A model generated the notes under the pieces. It saw only the letters and a program-made list of their open reading frames with translations. It did not search any database and was not told the origin of the DNA. A DNA stretch of 64,000 nucleotides. Origin: Gluconobacter thailandicus F149-1 = NBRC 100600. GTDB lineage: Bacteria; Pseudomonadota; Alphaproteobacteria; Acetobacterales; Acetobacteraceae. Positions 7,101-16,755 of the stretch are shown here, in pieces. How positions within the stretch are numbered: the stretch's first letter is position 1; every line of letters starts with the position of its first letter. The translations under genes were made by a program, and so were the position numbers. The stretch is from positions 46,870-110,869 of the forward strand of contig NZ_BANH01000040.1 of the NCBI RefSeq assembly GCF_000964465.1, given 5' to 3'.

Positions 7101-9413
7101 TTAGCTGTTGTGACCGTTCAGTTCCCGCAGCACGTCCGCCGGACGCATCGGAAGATGACGCAGACGGACACCCGCGGCATTAAACACCGCATTGCCGATG
7201 GCAGGCGCCACAACCGTCACGCCCGGCTCACCAAGGCCTGTAGGCTTCTCGGTATTCTGGACGAACTCGATGTCCATATCCGGCACGTCCGGAATACGGA
7301 CTGGCGTGTAAGTGTTGAGGTTGCTGTCCTTGATCGTACCGTTGACGATCTCGGTGCCTTCGAAGAGCGCCATGCTCAGGCCCCATAGCGCCGCACCTTC
7401 TGTCTGTGCCAGTGCGCCGCCCGGATCAACAATCGTGCCGGCATCCAGAACCAGCCAGAGCTTCTGGCAGGTAATCACGCCGGTCTTGCGATCAACGTGA
7501 ACCTGAGCCGCACCAGCCGTCCAGGTCGGCATGCCGCGTTCCTGACCGAAGCTGGTGGCGATACCGATGGCCGTGTCTGCCGGAAGTTGCGTCTTGCCAT
7601 AGTTGATCTTCTCGGCAAGGCGCTGAAGGGCGGCAGCCTGACGTTTTGCGCCACCAACCGCATTCGGAGAGTCACCCGCGTTACGGCCTGTGCCCGTGAA
7701 CATGGACAGGCGGAACTCCAGCGGGTCCTGCTTCGTCTGGTGAGCGACTTCGTCGAGGAAGGATTCCAGAGCCCATGGCGTCCAGCCAGCAGACACGGAA
7801 CGGAGCCAGCCCGGACGGAAGGTCTTGTTGGCCAGATCGTTCGTGATGGCGCGAACCCGGGTTGGGCCGGTGTCGTACCAGTGATCCGCACCGGCAATGG
7901 CGAACTGGTCGTAAGACTTGCCGTCTTCGCCCTTTGCCATGAAGGCAGGTGCCATGATGAGCGTTGGCCAGCCAGCGGTCGCGGCATAATCCATTGCCGT
8001 GATCTTCTTCTGGTCCGCATCGAGCGCGACGCGGATCGTCTGAAGCGACGGAGAGCGGATGGAGTCAAACGCCATGTCGTCAGAACGGGTCAGGATCAGC
8101 TTGACCGGTGCGCCACCGATGGCCTTGGACGCAAGAGCTGCCGGGATGGAGTAATCACCGTTCAGACGACGACCAAATCCGCCACCGAGCAGATAGGTGC
8201 GCATGACGATCTGCTCTTCCGGGACCTGAAGCGCCTTGGAGAGCTGCGGCAGAACGAGGGACTGCCACTGGTTGCCGGTATGGATTTCCCACATGCCGTC
8301 AACATGACGGGCCACGGCATTGACCGGCTCAAGCTGATAATGCGCAACGGATGCACAGGTGTAGCTGCGCTCGAAGCTGTGTGCCGGATGGGCCAGAGCC
8401 TCATCCACGCCCTTGTCGTTGAAGACGCGGGCCCCTGTGCTCGGGTCCGCAATCAGCTTGCGGCCGTGCTCGATGATGTCTGTTTCCGAGACATTGATCG
8501 TCGGGCCAGGGTTCCACTGAACATTCAGAAGGTCCGCAGCCTTGATGGCGGCTGGATAGGTCTTCGCCAGAGCCACAACCCAGCCCGGCACGATACCGGA
8601 CGGATCATCCAGAACAACATAGCGGAGGAAGCCGGGGACTTTCTTCGCTTCGCTGTCATCGACGGACTGCACCTTCGCGGCATAACGCGTCGGCGGCATC
8701 TTCGGGCGGCCATAGACCATCCCGTCGAGCTTTACGTCGATGCCATAAATGGCCTTGCCGGTCGTCTTGTCCGGAATATCCAGAGCGGGAACCGGCTTGC
8801 TGATGAGGCGCCGTTCGCTGGCGGGCTTGAGCGGCAGCTTGGCCATCTCATCCGCCGTGAAGCTGCGCGTCGGCATGGCTTTCGAGACGATCTCGCCATA
8901 GGAGACGCTCTTGCTGCCAGCCGTGACCGTGCTGTTGCGGGCAATGCACTTGTCCGGCGTTGTGCCGAGGAGCTTTGCGCCTTCTTCCAGCATGATCGTG
9001 CGGGCAGCGGCGCCAGCCTGACGGAACGTGTCCCACGTATCCCAGACGGACCAGGACCCGCCGGTCACGAACTTGCCAGCCCATTTTGGAGCGGTGTCCA
9101 CTTCCGTGATCTTGATGTGATCCCAGTCGGCTTCCATTTCGTCCGCAATGATACGGGCGAGGGCGGTTCCGACGTGCTGACCCATCTCGGCACGGACGAC
9201 ATTGACGTTAATGGAGCCGTCCGGCGCGATGGCGCACCACATGTTCGGCTCGAACGCGGCTTCCGGCGGCATGGCGGACGGGTAGGTCTGGGACGCTTCG
9301 GCCTTGCGGGCGAAGCCGAACATCAGACCGGCTCCGGCTGCCGTCATCAGGAAGCTGCGGCGTGAAAGACGGGCTTTGTCCGACTTGCGGGCAATCTGCT
9401 CGATTTTAGCCAT
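7101..9413 (-). CDS. Membrane aldehyde dehydrogenase, molybdopterin (large) subunit
   Basis: A 770-aa protein of the xanthine dehydrogenase family (IorB/AldH-type large subunit). A Tat signal is clear: SRRSFLMTAAGAGLMFGFARKAEA. Moco-binding stretches include GGGFGRRL and ALESFLDEVAHQ; the catalytic Glu lies in GLGEPGVTVVAP near the C terminus. With the 2Fe-2S and cytochrome subunits it would oxidise aldehydes in the periplasm and pass electrons to ubiquinone. This is the second step of incomplete alcohol oxidation in acetic acid bacteria. It overlaps the upstream 2Fe-2S gene by 8 bp. Isoquinoline 1-oxidoreductase annotation is an alternative from the same family. Confidence 0.9.
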   Translation of the reverse strand: MAKIEQIARKSDKARLSRRSFLMTAAGAGLMFGFARKAEASQTYPSAMPPEAAFEPNMWCAIAPDGSINVNVVRAEMGQHVGTALARIIADEMEADWDHIKITEVDTAPKWAGKFVTGGSWSVWDTWDTFRQAGAAARTIMLEEGAKLLGTTPDKCIARNSTVTAGSKSVSYGEIVSKAMPTRSFTADEMAKLPLKPASERRLISKPVPALDIPDKTTGKAIYGIDVKLDGMVYGRPKMPPTRYAAKVQSVDDSEAKKVPGFLRYVVLDDPSGIVPGWVVALAKTYPAAIKAADLLNVQWNPGPTINVSETDIIEHGRKLIADPSTGARVFNDKGVDEALAHPAHSFERSYTCASVAHYQLEPVNAVARHVDGMWEIHTGNQWQSLVLPQLSKALQVPEEQIVMRTYLLGGGFGRRLNGDYSIPAALASKAIGGAPVKLILTRSDDMAFDSIRSPSLQTIRVALDADQKKITAMDYAATAGWPTLIMAPAFMAKGEDGKSYDQFAIAGADHWYDTGPTRVRAITNDLANKTFRPGWLRSVSAGWTPWALESFLDEVAHQTKQDPLEFRLSMFTGTGRNAGDSPNAVGGAKRQAAALQRLAEKINYGKTQLPADTAIGIATSFGQERGMPTWTAGAAQVHVDRKTGVITCQKLWLVLDAGTIVDPGGALAQTEGAALWGLSMALFEGTEIVNGTIKDSNLNTYTPVRIPDVPDMDIEFVQNTEKPTGLGEPGVTVVAPAIGNAVFNAAGVRLRHLPMRPADVLRELNGHNS

Positions 9414-9882
9414 TGTTGGCGCCTCCCTGCTGTGCGGCAGCTGCTTCCTTGATGGCCTTGCGGATGCGGATATAGGTCATGCAGCGGCAGAGGCTGCCGC
9501 CCATGACGCCGTCAATCTCGGCATCCGTTGGGGTCGGATAGTCCTTCAGAAGGCTCGCAGCCTGCATGATCTGGCCGGACTGGCAGTAACCGCATTGCGG
9601 CACCTGCTGGTCACGCCAGGCCACCTGCACGACGTGGTTGCCTTCCGGATCAAGGCCTTCGATCGTCGTGATCGAGGCGCCTTCGATGGAGGCAAGCGGC
9701 GTGATGCAGGAGCGTGTGGCGCGGCCCCCGACATGCACGGTGCAGGCTCCACATTCGCCAATGCCGCAACCAAACTTGGTGCCGGTCAGGTTCAGCTCGT
9801 CACGCAGGACCCACAGCAGGGGGGTATCATCCGGTGCATCGACCGAAACGGGCTGTCCGTTGAGTTCAAATTTCGTGGTCAT
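9406..9882 (-). CDS. Membrane aldehyde dehydrogenase, 2Fe-2S (small) subunit
   Basis: A 158-aa protein with two 2Fe-2S clusters. The plant-ferredoxin-like N-terminal domain has CGIGECGACTVHVGG (about residues 40-54) plus RSC. The all-helical C-terminal domain has CGYCQSGQIM and SLCRCMTY. It relays electrons from the molybdopterin subunit to the cytochrome subunit. It has no signal peptide of its own, so it is probably exported with the Tat-bearing large subunit. Middle gene of the three-gene operon, 26 bp after the cytochrome gene. Confidence 0.9.
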   Translation of the reverse strand: MTTKFELNGQPVSVDAPDDTPLLWVLRDELNLTGTKFGCGIGECGACTVHVGGRATRSCITPLASIEGASITTIEGLDPEGNHVVQVAWRDQQVPQCGYCQSGQIMQAASLLKDYPTPTDAEIDGVMGGSLCRCMTYIRIRKAIKEAAAAQQGGANNG

Positions 9883-9908
9883 CTTCGTGTTTCCCTGTCC
9901 TGCCCGGA

Positions 9909-11285
9909 TCAGTGCGAGGCGTTAACGGGCGGTGCGGACAGTGTGGCGCGGGCAGCCGCGGCCTTCTTTTCCAGATCCGTCCAGGGGGGGAGGGTGGTGC
10001 GTGTGCGGCGCAGATACGCGGCGATACGGGCCATGTCATGGTCCGAAAGGGCCGTGTAGAAGCTTGGCATGGCGATGTTGTCCTGACCTTCGGCAGCGCC
10101 GATGCCATGGAGCATCACCTGGAAGAGATTGTTCGGCTCATCCAGCCACAGCGCGTTGTTCAGAGCCAGTTCCGGACGGCCGGAGACAGGCTGCGGGCCA
10201 GCGTTGTAATGGCAGGCGCCACAGGCACCCTGATACAGGCGGGCATCGGCATCCAGCGTCTGCGGGCCAACCAGATCCTTGCCGGACATCTGCATGGCAC
10301 GGGCAATGGCAGCCTGATCGCCCTGGGAGCGCTGGGCAGCCTTGGCGACGTCAGCATAATAATGTGCGATGGCGTGCACATCTTCTTCCGGGATCTTGGA
10401 CAGGAAGCGATGCGGCACTGGCGACATCGGGCCAGCAGCGGAGCCGTGGAGCGGGGCTACACCAAAGCGCAGGTACTGGAAGAATTCGTCTTCCGTCCAG
10501 ACCACCGGCGTTGGGTTGTGTTCGTTCAGCGGTGGCGCAATCCAGCCATCAATGACGGCACCGTCATAGGCGTGGCTCGTCTTTTCCGCACCCAGAAGGT
10601 TACGCGGCGTATGACAGGCGCCACAATGGGCGTTGCCTTCGGCCAGATAGGCACCACGGTTCCACTGTGCATCATGCTTCGGGTCGTTCTGGTAGCGGCC
10701 CGGCGTGAAGAACAGGAGCTTCCAGAAGCCCTGACCGATCAGGCGGATGTTGATCGGAAACGGGACCGTGTTGTCACGAGGCTTCAGATGCACGGCCGGG
10801 CGTGTCATCAGATACGCATACAGGTCCGAGACGTCCTGATCGTTAACCTTCGTGAAGTGGTCGAACGGGAAGGCCGGGTAAAGCTGCGAGCCATCGCGGG
10901 CAATGCCCTTGTTCATGGCGCGCTTGAACGCGTCCAGAGACCAGTTGCCGATACCCCATTCCGGGTCAGGCGTGATGTTGGATGAGAAGATGTCTCCGAA
11001 AGGAGTAGCCATCTTGAAGTCGCCGGCCAGTTCGGGGCCAGGCTGGCCATCTACGCGGGTATGACATTCGGCGCAGTATCCACCAGCCGCGACGATTTCG
11101 CCGCGCTTGATGGCGTCAGCGGAGAAGGACGCGGTTGAAGGGGGGGAGATGGGAGCGATTGCGGGGTACCACGCATAGGCGAGGAACCCGAGGCCACCCA
11201 CCGCGCCGAGGCCCACAATACTGGCGGCGATCCGTTTGAGCATTCTTGCACTGTCCCGGCACTGTTTCAGAACTGCCGTCCTCAT
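9909..11285 (-). CDS. Membrane aldehyde dehydrogenase, triheme cytochrome c subunit
   Basis: A 458-aa protein with three CxxCH heme sites: CAECH, CGACH and CGACH. It has an N-terminal membrane anchor (IAASIVGLGAVGGLGFLAYAW). It hands electrons from the dehydrogenase to the quinone pool at the outer face of the inner membrane. First gene of the operon, with genes in the order cytochrome, 2Fe-2S, large subunit. The ATG at 11243 (MLKRIAAS) would give a more usual N terminus; neither start has a strong ribosome site. Confidence 0.9.
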   Translation of the reverse strand: MRTAVLKQCRDSARMLKRIAASIVGLGAVGGLGFLAYAWYPAIAPISPPSTASFSADAIKRGEIVAAGGYCAECHTRVDGQPGPELAGDFKMATPFGDIFSSNITPDPEWGIGNWSLDAFKRAMNKGIARDGSQLYPAFPFDHFTKVNDQDVSDLYAYLMTRPAVHLKPRDNTVPFPINIRLIGQGFWKLLFFTPGRYQNDPKHDAQWNRGAYLAEGNAHCGACHTPRNLLGAEKTSHAYDGAVIDGWIAPPLNEHNPTPVVWTEDEFFQYLRFGVAPLHGSAAGPMSPVPHRFLSKIPEEDVHAIAHYYADVAKAAQRSQGDQAAIARAMQMSGKDLVGPQTLDADARLYQGACGACHYNAGPQPVSGRPELALNNALWLDEPNNLFQVMLHGIGAAEGQDNIAMPSFYTALSDHDMARIAAYLRRTRTTLPPWTDLEKKAAAARATLSAPPVNASH

Positions 11286-11670
11286 TGTGACGGATGATTG
11301 TCCCTCAATATGGTACGCGCTCCTGAAATGGAAGATTGAGATAACTCAAAATTTATCCGAATTGATGTTGTGGTTCAGTTTCCAGGGTGGGTTGGCCTCA
11401 ATGTCACACATATTCGAGAGGTTTTCAGTCAAACTCACGCGGGATTGCGTCAATATTCATATTTATAAATAGGTATTTTATTAGTCCTATATGAACCAGT
11501 CACTGTCCTGAAACTCTGAAAAAACGATTCGTAGCGGATGAATATTCTGTCACTCAGTGCCAAAAAGAAGATATGCCTCAATTCAGAGGCATAATCCTGT
11601 CGCACAGAGAATGGAGCAGCCCTGTTCCCGATGCCCCCTGATAGGGGATAGGATATGTCGATTATCCCGC
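11286..11670 (+). promoter_or_regulatory. Divergent intergenic region with leader hairpins before the ABC importer
   Basis: No convincing gene. An AT-rich patch at about 11455-11485 could hold promoters. TATGCCTC and GAGGCATA (about 11575-11592) make a perfect 8-bp stem with a 6-nt loop. CCCCT-GAT-AGGGG follows at about 11635-11648, just before the permease start. These could be a folded mRNA leader; no known riboswitch signature was found. Confidence 0.35.
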
Positions 11671-12693
11671 GTGAAAGGACGCCTCATTTCCATTCGTCCG
11701 GCTCTTATTCGCAGCCTGTCTGCCGTAGCCCTTCTGCTGGCTGGCGTGCTGGCCTTGTGCTGTGGGCGGTATCCTCTGTCGCCATCGCGTGTCGTGGTGG
11801 TTCTTGGGAGATTACTGCACTTATGGGGCGGCTCTGACCCGATTGCCGACGCGATCGTCTGGCAGGTTCGTCTGCCGCGTGCTCTGGCAGGGCTTCTGGT
11901 CGGAAGTGCCTTGTCCTGTGGTGGAGCGACTTTTCAGGCTGTTCTGCGTAATCCGCTTGTCTCGCCGGATCTTCTTGGTGTTCTGAGTGGATCTGCGTTT
12001 GGGGCTGCGCTGGTCATTGTATTGGGTGGTTCGCCAGCACTGATCCAGATCGGGGCGTTCTGCGGAGGGCTGACGGCTGTCAGCTCTGGCCTCTCCGTTT
12101 CCCGGCTGTTACCGCAAGGTGGGCTGCTGACGCTGTTGATGGGTGGCCTTATCGCCAATGCCGTGTTCACGGCTCTTCTGTCTCTTGTGAAATATACGGC
12201 TGACCCGATGGATCAGTTACCGGCCGTCGTGAACTGGCTTTTGGGCACATTGTCCCAGACAGGCTGGACGGAACTGTCCTGGCTGACTGTTCCCGTACTC
12301 GTCCTGGTTATGGTCCTTGTTCTACTGGCACCCTTACTGGATGTTCTGTCTCTGGGAGATGACGAAGCCCGAAGTCTCGGGGTTTCCGTTCAGGTCATGC
12401 GGCCCGTTGTTATTCTGCTGGCGACGCTTGTCTGCGCCATGACGATCTCCATGGCCGGAATCATCGGCTGGGTTGGGCTGCTGGTGCCTCATGTGGCGCG
12501 GATGCTCGCGGGCGCAGAACATCGGAACATGATGCCGGTCTGTGCCCTGCTGGGAGCAGCGGGGCTTATTCTGGCAGACACGGTCGCACGAAGCCTGACA
12601 TCCGGAGAAGTGCCGCTCGGGATCATGACCGAGCTTTTCGGCGCTCTGGCCTTTGTTCTGGTGCTGCGCCGTCTGCGCGGGGAGAGCGTATGA
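11671..12693 (+). CDS. FecCD-family ABC transporter permease
   Basis: A 340-aa inner-membrane permease with about 9-10 hydrophobic segments. Family marks: GRYPLSPSRV near the N terminus, VWQVRLPRALAGLLVGSALSCGGATFQAVLRNPLVSPDLLG in pieces, and the EAA-like GIIGWVGLLVPHVARMLAG. It carries iron-siderophore, heme or cobalamin across the inner membrane with the next two genes. The GTG at 11671 gives the usual family length; an in-frame ATG at 11611 would add 20 unlikely residues. Stop and next start overlap (ATGA). Confidence 0.85.
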   Translation: MKGRLISIRPALIRSLSAVALLLAGVLALCCGRYPLSPSRVVVVLGRLLHLWGGSDPIADAIVWQVRLPRALAGLLVGSALSCGGATFQAVLRNPLVSPDLLGVLSGSAFGAALVIVLGGSPALIQIGAFCGGLTAVSSGLSVSRLLPQGGLLTLLMGGLIANAVFTALLSLVKYTADPMDQLPAVVNWLLGTLSQTGWTELSWLTVPVLVLVMVLVLLAPLLDVLSLGDDEARSLGVSVQVMRPVVILLATLVCAMTISMAGIIGWVGLLVPHVARMLAGAEHRNMMPVCALLGAAGLILADTVARSLTSGEVPLGIMTELFGALAFVLVLRRLRGESV

Positions 12694-13472
12694 CGGAGGT
12701 GTTCCTGTCCTGCGACGCTGTCACGCTGAAGCGCGCCGGGCGAGCGGCCGTGCTGGACGGGATTACGCTCACATTCCGCCGGGGGGAACTGGTCGGGCTT
12801 CTGGGGCTGAATGGCGCGGGGAAGAGTACGCTTCTGCGTATTTTGATGGGATTGCTGAAGCCGGCGTCCGGTACGGTTCATCTGGAAGGTCGTCTGTTAT
12901 CGTCTTTTCGTTCGGCGGATGTCGCGCGGCGGTTAGCCTATGTACCGCAGGGGCATGCGGCGGTTTTTCCCTATACGGTGCGGCGGATGGTTGAGCTTGG
13001 ACGTGTTCCCCATCACGGCATCGCCGGGCAATTGGGGAAGGAAGATCAGCGAAAAGTCGATGCTGCGCTGGAGCGTCTGGGCCTGTGTGCACTGGCGGAT
13101 CGACCGGTAACGGAACTGTCTGGCGGGGAGAGGCAGCGCGTTGTTCTGGCGCGGGCTTTGGCGCAGGAAGCGGTAGGGCTTCTGCTCGATGAGCCCATGA
13201 CGGGGCTGGATTATGGTCATCAGGTCAGGTTGATGGGACTTCTGGCAGAGCTGGCGTCAGAGGGGCATCTTGTGTTTCTGACGTCGCATCGTCCGGAAGA
13301 GTTTTTTTCGTCCGGAAGTCGGGCGCTTGTTCTGGATCAGGGCCATATCGTTGCGGATGGTCCACCAGAGCAGATTGTGACGGCAGAGCGCCTGTCCCGC
13401 CTTTACGGTGTGCCGCTGGCGCAGATTGATCATGCCGGGAAGCGGTTTTTCCACCATGAGGAGAATACATGA
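12690..13472 (+). CDS. ABC transporter ATPase, FepC/BtuD type
   Basis: A 260-aa ATPase. Walker A is GLNGAGKST (about residues 36-44), signature LSGGERQRV, Walker B VGLLLDEPMTGLD, H-loop FLTSHRPEE. It energises the FecCD permease. It overlaps the permease gene by 4 bp and the binding-protein gene by 4 bp, so the three are translationally coupled. Confidence 0.9.
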   Translation: MTEVFLSCDAVTLKRAGRAAVLDGITLTFRRGELVGLLGLNGAGKSTLLRILMGLLKPASGTVHLEGRLLSSFRSADVARRLAYVPQGHAAVFPYTVRRMVELGRVPHHGIAGQLGKEDQRKVDAALERLGLCALADRPVTELSGGERQRVVLARALAQEAVGLLLDEPMTGLDYGHQVRLMGLLAELASEGHLVFLTSHRPEEFFSSGSRALVLDQGHIVADGPPEQIVTAERLSRLYGVPLAQIDHAGKRFFHHEENT

Positions 13473-14425
13473 TGACACTGTCTCGACTGTTCGGCGGGCT
13501 TCTGAGCCTCTCCCTCATGGCGACAACGGCCTATGCGGCGCCCCCCACGCGGATTGTGGAAGGATGGTACGCGCATAATGCGACCCTGATCATGCTGGGC
13601 GCGCAGGATCATATCATCGCCACGGTGGCCAAGCCTTCCATCATGCCCTGGATGTTCAGGCTGGTGCCGTCCCTGTCAAAAGCGCAGCCGCTCGAAGCTG
13701 GCAATCTGAACGGTGAAGAGCTGCTGCGTCTTGATCCGGATCTGGTGTTCGTCACGGCGTCCGGTCATTCGGCGGATGCTCTTTCAAAGGTGGGGCTGCA
13801 TGTCGTACCGGAAGGGTTTGATCGTTTCGTCGGCCTTCTGGAATGTGTGGACGGAACGGCGACCCTGCTTCAGACGCCTCTGGCCGCCAAACGGGCGCAG
13901 GCTTATCGCGTGGCGTTCCTGAAAGCCGTCTCGCAGGCCGCGACCAATCCGCAGGGGCCAAAAGTTCTTCATGTTGAATCGCTCAAACCTCTGCGTGTTG
14001 ATGGCGATCAGAGCATCATTGATCAGTGGATTCTGTCTGCGGGTGGGCGGAATGCCGCTGTCGGCGTTCATGGAAACAAGCAGCCGGTGTCGATGGAGCA
14101 GATCCTGACCTGGAATCCGGACATCATCATTATCGGGGCCAATGCAGGAGATCCGGCGCAGCTTGCCAGTGATGGTGTCTGGTCCCAGCTTGCGGCTGTG
14201 AAGGCGGGGCGTGTCTATCGCAATCCGTCCGGAATTTTCCCTTGGGACCGGTACGGCCCCGAACTGCTGCTGCAGGTCGACTGGGCACGGCAGATCGTTC
14301 AGACCGGCCATGTGGATGAGGCGGAAATGATCACGAAAATGCAGGACTTCTACCGTCAGTTCTATGGCATCGCGCTGCGGTCCGAGGATGCAAAACGGAT
14401 GCTTGCAGCCCTGCCGCCGGACTGA
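13469..14425 (+). CDS. Periplasmic substrate-binding protein of the metal-chelate ABC importer
   Basis: A 318-aa class III binding protein with a signal peptide (LFGGLLSLSLMATTAYA). It has the two-lobe pattern of siderophore/cobalamin binding proteins: LLRLDPDLVFV in the first lobe, then WNPDIIIIGANAG and GRVYRNPSGIFPWDR in the second. No TonB receptor lies next to it, so ferric chelate, heme or cobalamin cannot be told apart. Last gene of the operon. Confidence 0.85.
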   Translation: MMTLSRLFGGLLSLSLMATTAYAAPPTRIVEGWYAHNATLIMLGAQDHIIATVAKPSIMPWMFRLVPSLSKAQPLEAGNLNGEELLRLDPDLVFVTASGHSADALSKVGLHVVPEGFDRFVGLLECVDGTATLLQTPLAAKRAQAYRVAFLKAVSQAATNPQGPKVLHVESLKPLRVDGDQSIIDQWILSAGGRNAAVGVHGNKQPVSMEQILTWNPDIIIIGANAGDPAQLASDGVWSQLAAVKAGRVYRNPSGIFPWDRYGPELLLQVDWARQIVQTGHVDEAEMITKMQDFYRQFYGIALRSEDAKRMLAALPPD

Positions 14426-14508
14426 AACGGTAAAAAACACTCAAAAAGATTGCTGATTCGATCAGAATCGTTTCAGATATTGATTCGAAACTGCAAGGAA
14501 ACTCTCGG

Positions 14509-16656
14509 ATGACCCGGCCCTCCTCTTTCCCTAACGGTTCTTTCTGGAAAAAAGCATGTCTGGGTGCCGTTCTCCTGGCTGGTACGGCCTTTGGCGGAAT
14601 GGCGCAGGCAGCTTCAGTACTGATGCCGGTGCCTCAGACAGTCTCTGCTTCCAATGGCGTCAGCCCTCTTTCCGGGGGCGTCCGGATTGTCTGGGATGCG
14701 CAGCCCTCTCCACTTCTGCAAAGAGCTGCGGCCCGTTTCACGACGCGGCTTGACGCTATTGCGGGGGCCGCAGGGCACGGCGCGCCTTATGTTCTCCATA
14801 TCAGTGCTGGTCATGATCCGGCCTATCTTACCACGTCAACCAAAGAGCATTATGCTCTGACCACCTCGGCTGACGGCGCTCATCTTGAGGCTGATGGTCC
14901 GGCGGGTGTTGTTTACGGCCTGGCGACATTCCTTCAGCTTGTGCGTCAGACGTCCGATGGGGCGGTCGTAGAGCGACTGCATATTGATGATGCCCCACGC
15001 TTTGCATGGCGTGGTCTTCTGCTGGACGTTTCCCGTCATTTTGCTTCTGTAGAGACCGTAAAGCGCCAGCTTGATGCCATGGAGCTGCTGAAGCTCAACG
15101 TGCTGCACTGGCATCTGAATGACGGCACGGGCTTCCGTGTGGAGAGTCATGTTTTCCCGAAGCTGACCAGTGTTGGATCACACGGACAGTATTATACGCA
15201 GGCCCAGATCCGGGATGTCGTGGCGTATGCTTCGGATCGCGGTATCCGCATTGTTCCGGAGTTTGATGTTCCCGGTCATGCGCTGGCTGTTCTGCAGGCC
15301 TATCCGGAACTGGCAGCCCAGCCGCTGCCGGACGTTAATGCCGTGGGTGAAAACCTGAACAACCCGGCTATGGACCCGACCAATCCCAAGACGCTGAAAT
15401 TCATTCGCGCGCTCTATGCGGAAATGGAGACGCTCTTCCCTGATCATTACTTTCATTCGGGCGGCGATGAAGTTCTGGGAACGCAGTGGACGAATAACCC
15501 GAAGATTGCAGCCTACATGAAGGCACATGGTTACGCGGATGCTCCGGCTCTTCAGGCGGCGTTCACGGCGCAGGTCGAAAAGATCCTGTCCAGCCAGGGG
15601 CGGGTCATGATGGGCTGGGATGAAGTCAGCGAAGCGCCGATCCCGAAGAATGTTGTTGTGGAAGGGTGGCGCGGTTCCAAATGGACTGGTTCTGCCACGC
15701 AGGCTGGCCATCCGGTTGTGGTGTCTTCGGGTTATTATCTGGATCTGCTGACGCCATCGCGCACGCATTATGCGGTCGATCCGTATGACACGAAGGCGAA
15801 TGGCATTACGCCGGCAGAACTGGAAGAAACGCATCCGAAGATCACGCCACTGCTTCAGGCCTTCCTTCAGGACCCGAATGCAGCCCCTCTGACCGACGAT
15901 CAGAAGAAAATGGTTCTGGGTGCAGAAGGCGCGTTGTGGACGGAAGTCGTGTCCGAAAACATGCTGGATGCCCGTCTGTGGCCTCGTACGGCAGCTCTGG
16001 CCGAGCGGTTCTGGTCTTCTGAAAGCGTGCGGGATGTGGATGATCTGGAGCGGCGCCTGCCCGTCATTATGGCGGAACTCCAGGCAACGGGTTTGCAGGC
16101 CACACAGCATGAAAATGCTCTGAAAGAAGGGCTGGCTCCGGGACATACCGGCCCGCTTTCTATGCTTCTGAGTGCTACGGTTCCGGTACGGAACTATGCG
16201 TTGAACCGTCTGGCTTCCAAGAGTGGAGATGCGATGCTGTCAGCTCCGGTGGCAATTGCCGATCCGGATGCGTTTGAGGCCACGCGTTTCAACAGCATGG
16301 TCAAGCGGTATCTGGCGGGTGAGAAGAGCCTGAAAGCCCCACTGAAAGCCATGCTGACGGCCTGGTCCTCCAATGATGAAGCCTTTTCCGCTATTGCCAA
16401 GGACGTGCCAGCTCTCGAAGAGGTAACGCCTGTCTCCCATACGGTTGCGGCGCTTTCCAATGCTGGACTGAATGTTCTGAACGGTGCTTCGGGAACGGCC
16501 TGGCGTCTGGATGCGCAGCATCTGATCGCGGCACAGGATGAGTTCTTCCACAATTCGTCGAACCACATCCTGTCCCTGAAGAGTGAGCAGCCACCAGGTG
16601 GTCTGCTGATTGCCATTTTGCCGGGCATCAAGGCGCTCGTCGAAAGCCACAACTGA
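14509..16656 (+). CDS. Exported beta-N-acetylhexosaminidase (GH20)
   Basis: A 715-aa glycoside hydrolase with a signal peptide (ACLGAVLLAGTAFGGMAQA). Domain 2 (GH20b: HYALTTSADGAHLEADGPAGVVYGL in pieces) is followed by the catalytic barrel: RGLLLDVSRHF, NVLHWHLNDG, VPEFDVPGHA and the acid/base pair in HSGGDEV (about residues 317-323). It cleaves terminal GlcNAc or GalNAc from chitin fragments, glycans or cell-wall material in the periplasm or outside. The last ~150 residues match no domain I recognise. It follows the ABC importer by 83 bp and may be co-transcribed. Confidence 0.9.
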   Translation: MTRPSSFPNGSFWKKACLGAVLLAGTAFGGMAQAASVLMPVPQTVSASNGVSPLSGGVRIVWDAQPSPLLQRAAARFTTRLDAIAGAAGHGAPYVLHISAGHDPAYLTTSTKEHYALTTSADGAHLEADGPAGVVYGLATFLQLVRQTSDGAVVERLHIDDAPRFAWRGLLLDVSRHFASVETVKRQLDAMELLKLNVLHWHLNDGTGFRVESHVFPKLTSVGSHGQYYTQAQIRDVVAYASDRGIRIVPEFDVPGHALAVLQAYPELAAQPLPDVNAVGENLNNPAMDPTNPKTLKFIRALYAEMETLFPDHYFHSGGDEVLGTQWTNNPKIAAYMKAHGYADAPALQAAFTAQVEKILSSQGRVMMGWDEVSEAPIPKNVVVEGWRGSKWTGSATQAGHPVVVSSGYYLDLLTPSRTHYAVDPYDTKANGITPAELEETHPKITPLLQAFLQDPNAAPLTDDQKKMVLGAEGALWTEVVSENMLDARLWPRTAALAERFWSSESVRDVDDLERRLPVIMAELQATGLQATQHENALKEGLAPGHTGPLSMLLSATVPVRNYALNRLASKSGDAMLSAPVAIADPDAFEATRFNSMVKRYLAGEKSLKAPLKAMLTAWSSNDEAFSAIAKDVPALEEVTPVSHTVAALSNAGLNVLNGASGTAWRLDAQHLIAAQDEFFHNSSNHILSLKSEQPPGGLLIAILPGIKALVESHN

Positions 16657-16667
16657 GACGATCGGTC

Positions 16668-16701
16668 ATGCCCCGCTTTCTAGAGGCGGGGTATGGTTTT
16701 T
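16668..16701 (+). terminator. Terminator after the GH20 gene
   Basis: ATGCCCCGC pairs with GCGGGGTAT (one G-T pair) around a short loop, followed by GGTTTTT. Confidence 0.75.
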
Positions 16702-16755
16702 GCGTCTCATTCGTTTCGACTGTAAACTTACATAGCAGGCCCGAGGGCAGACCAC

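Noticed and set aside
7497..9365. Open frame of 622 codons on the plus strand
   Set aside because: It lies wholly opposite the aldehyde dehydrogenase large subunit, whose motifs and operon are clear; an antisense frame caused by high GC. The same holds for frames opposite the cytochrome gene (9912-10985).
7101..9413. Xanthine dehydrogenase or isoquinoline oxidoreductase as the name for this operon
   Set aside because: Same enzyme family, but the third subunit is a triheme cytochrome c and the large subunit has a Tat signal; this fits the membrane aldehyde dehydrogenase of acetic acid bacteria better.
11560..11670. Cobalamin riboswitch before the FecCD importer
   Set aside because: The conserved tail (AGxCAGGAxACCTGCC) seen at 19431-19457 is absent here; only unnamed hairpins remain.
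15178..16146. Open frame of 322 codons on the minus strand
   Set aside because: Antisense to the GH20 gene, low-quality residue mix, no start signal.
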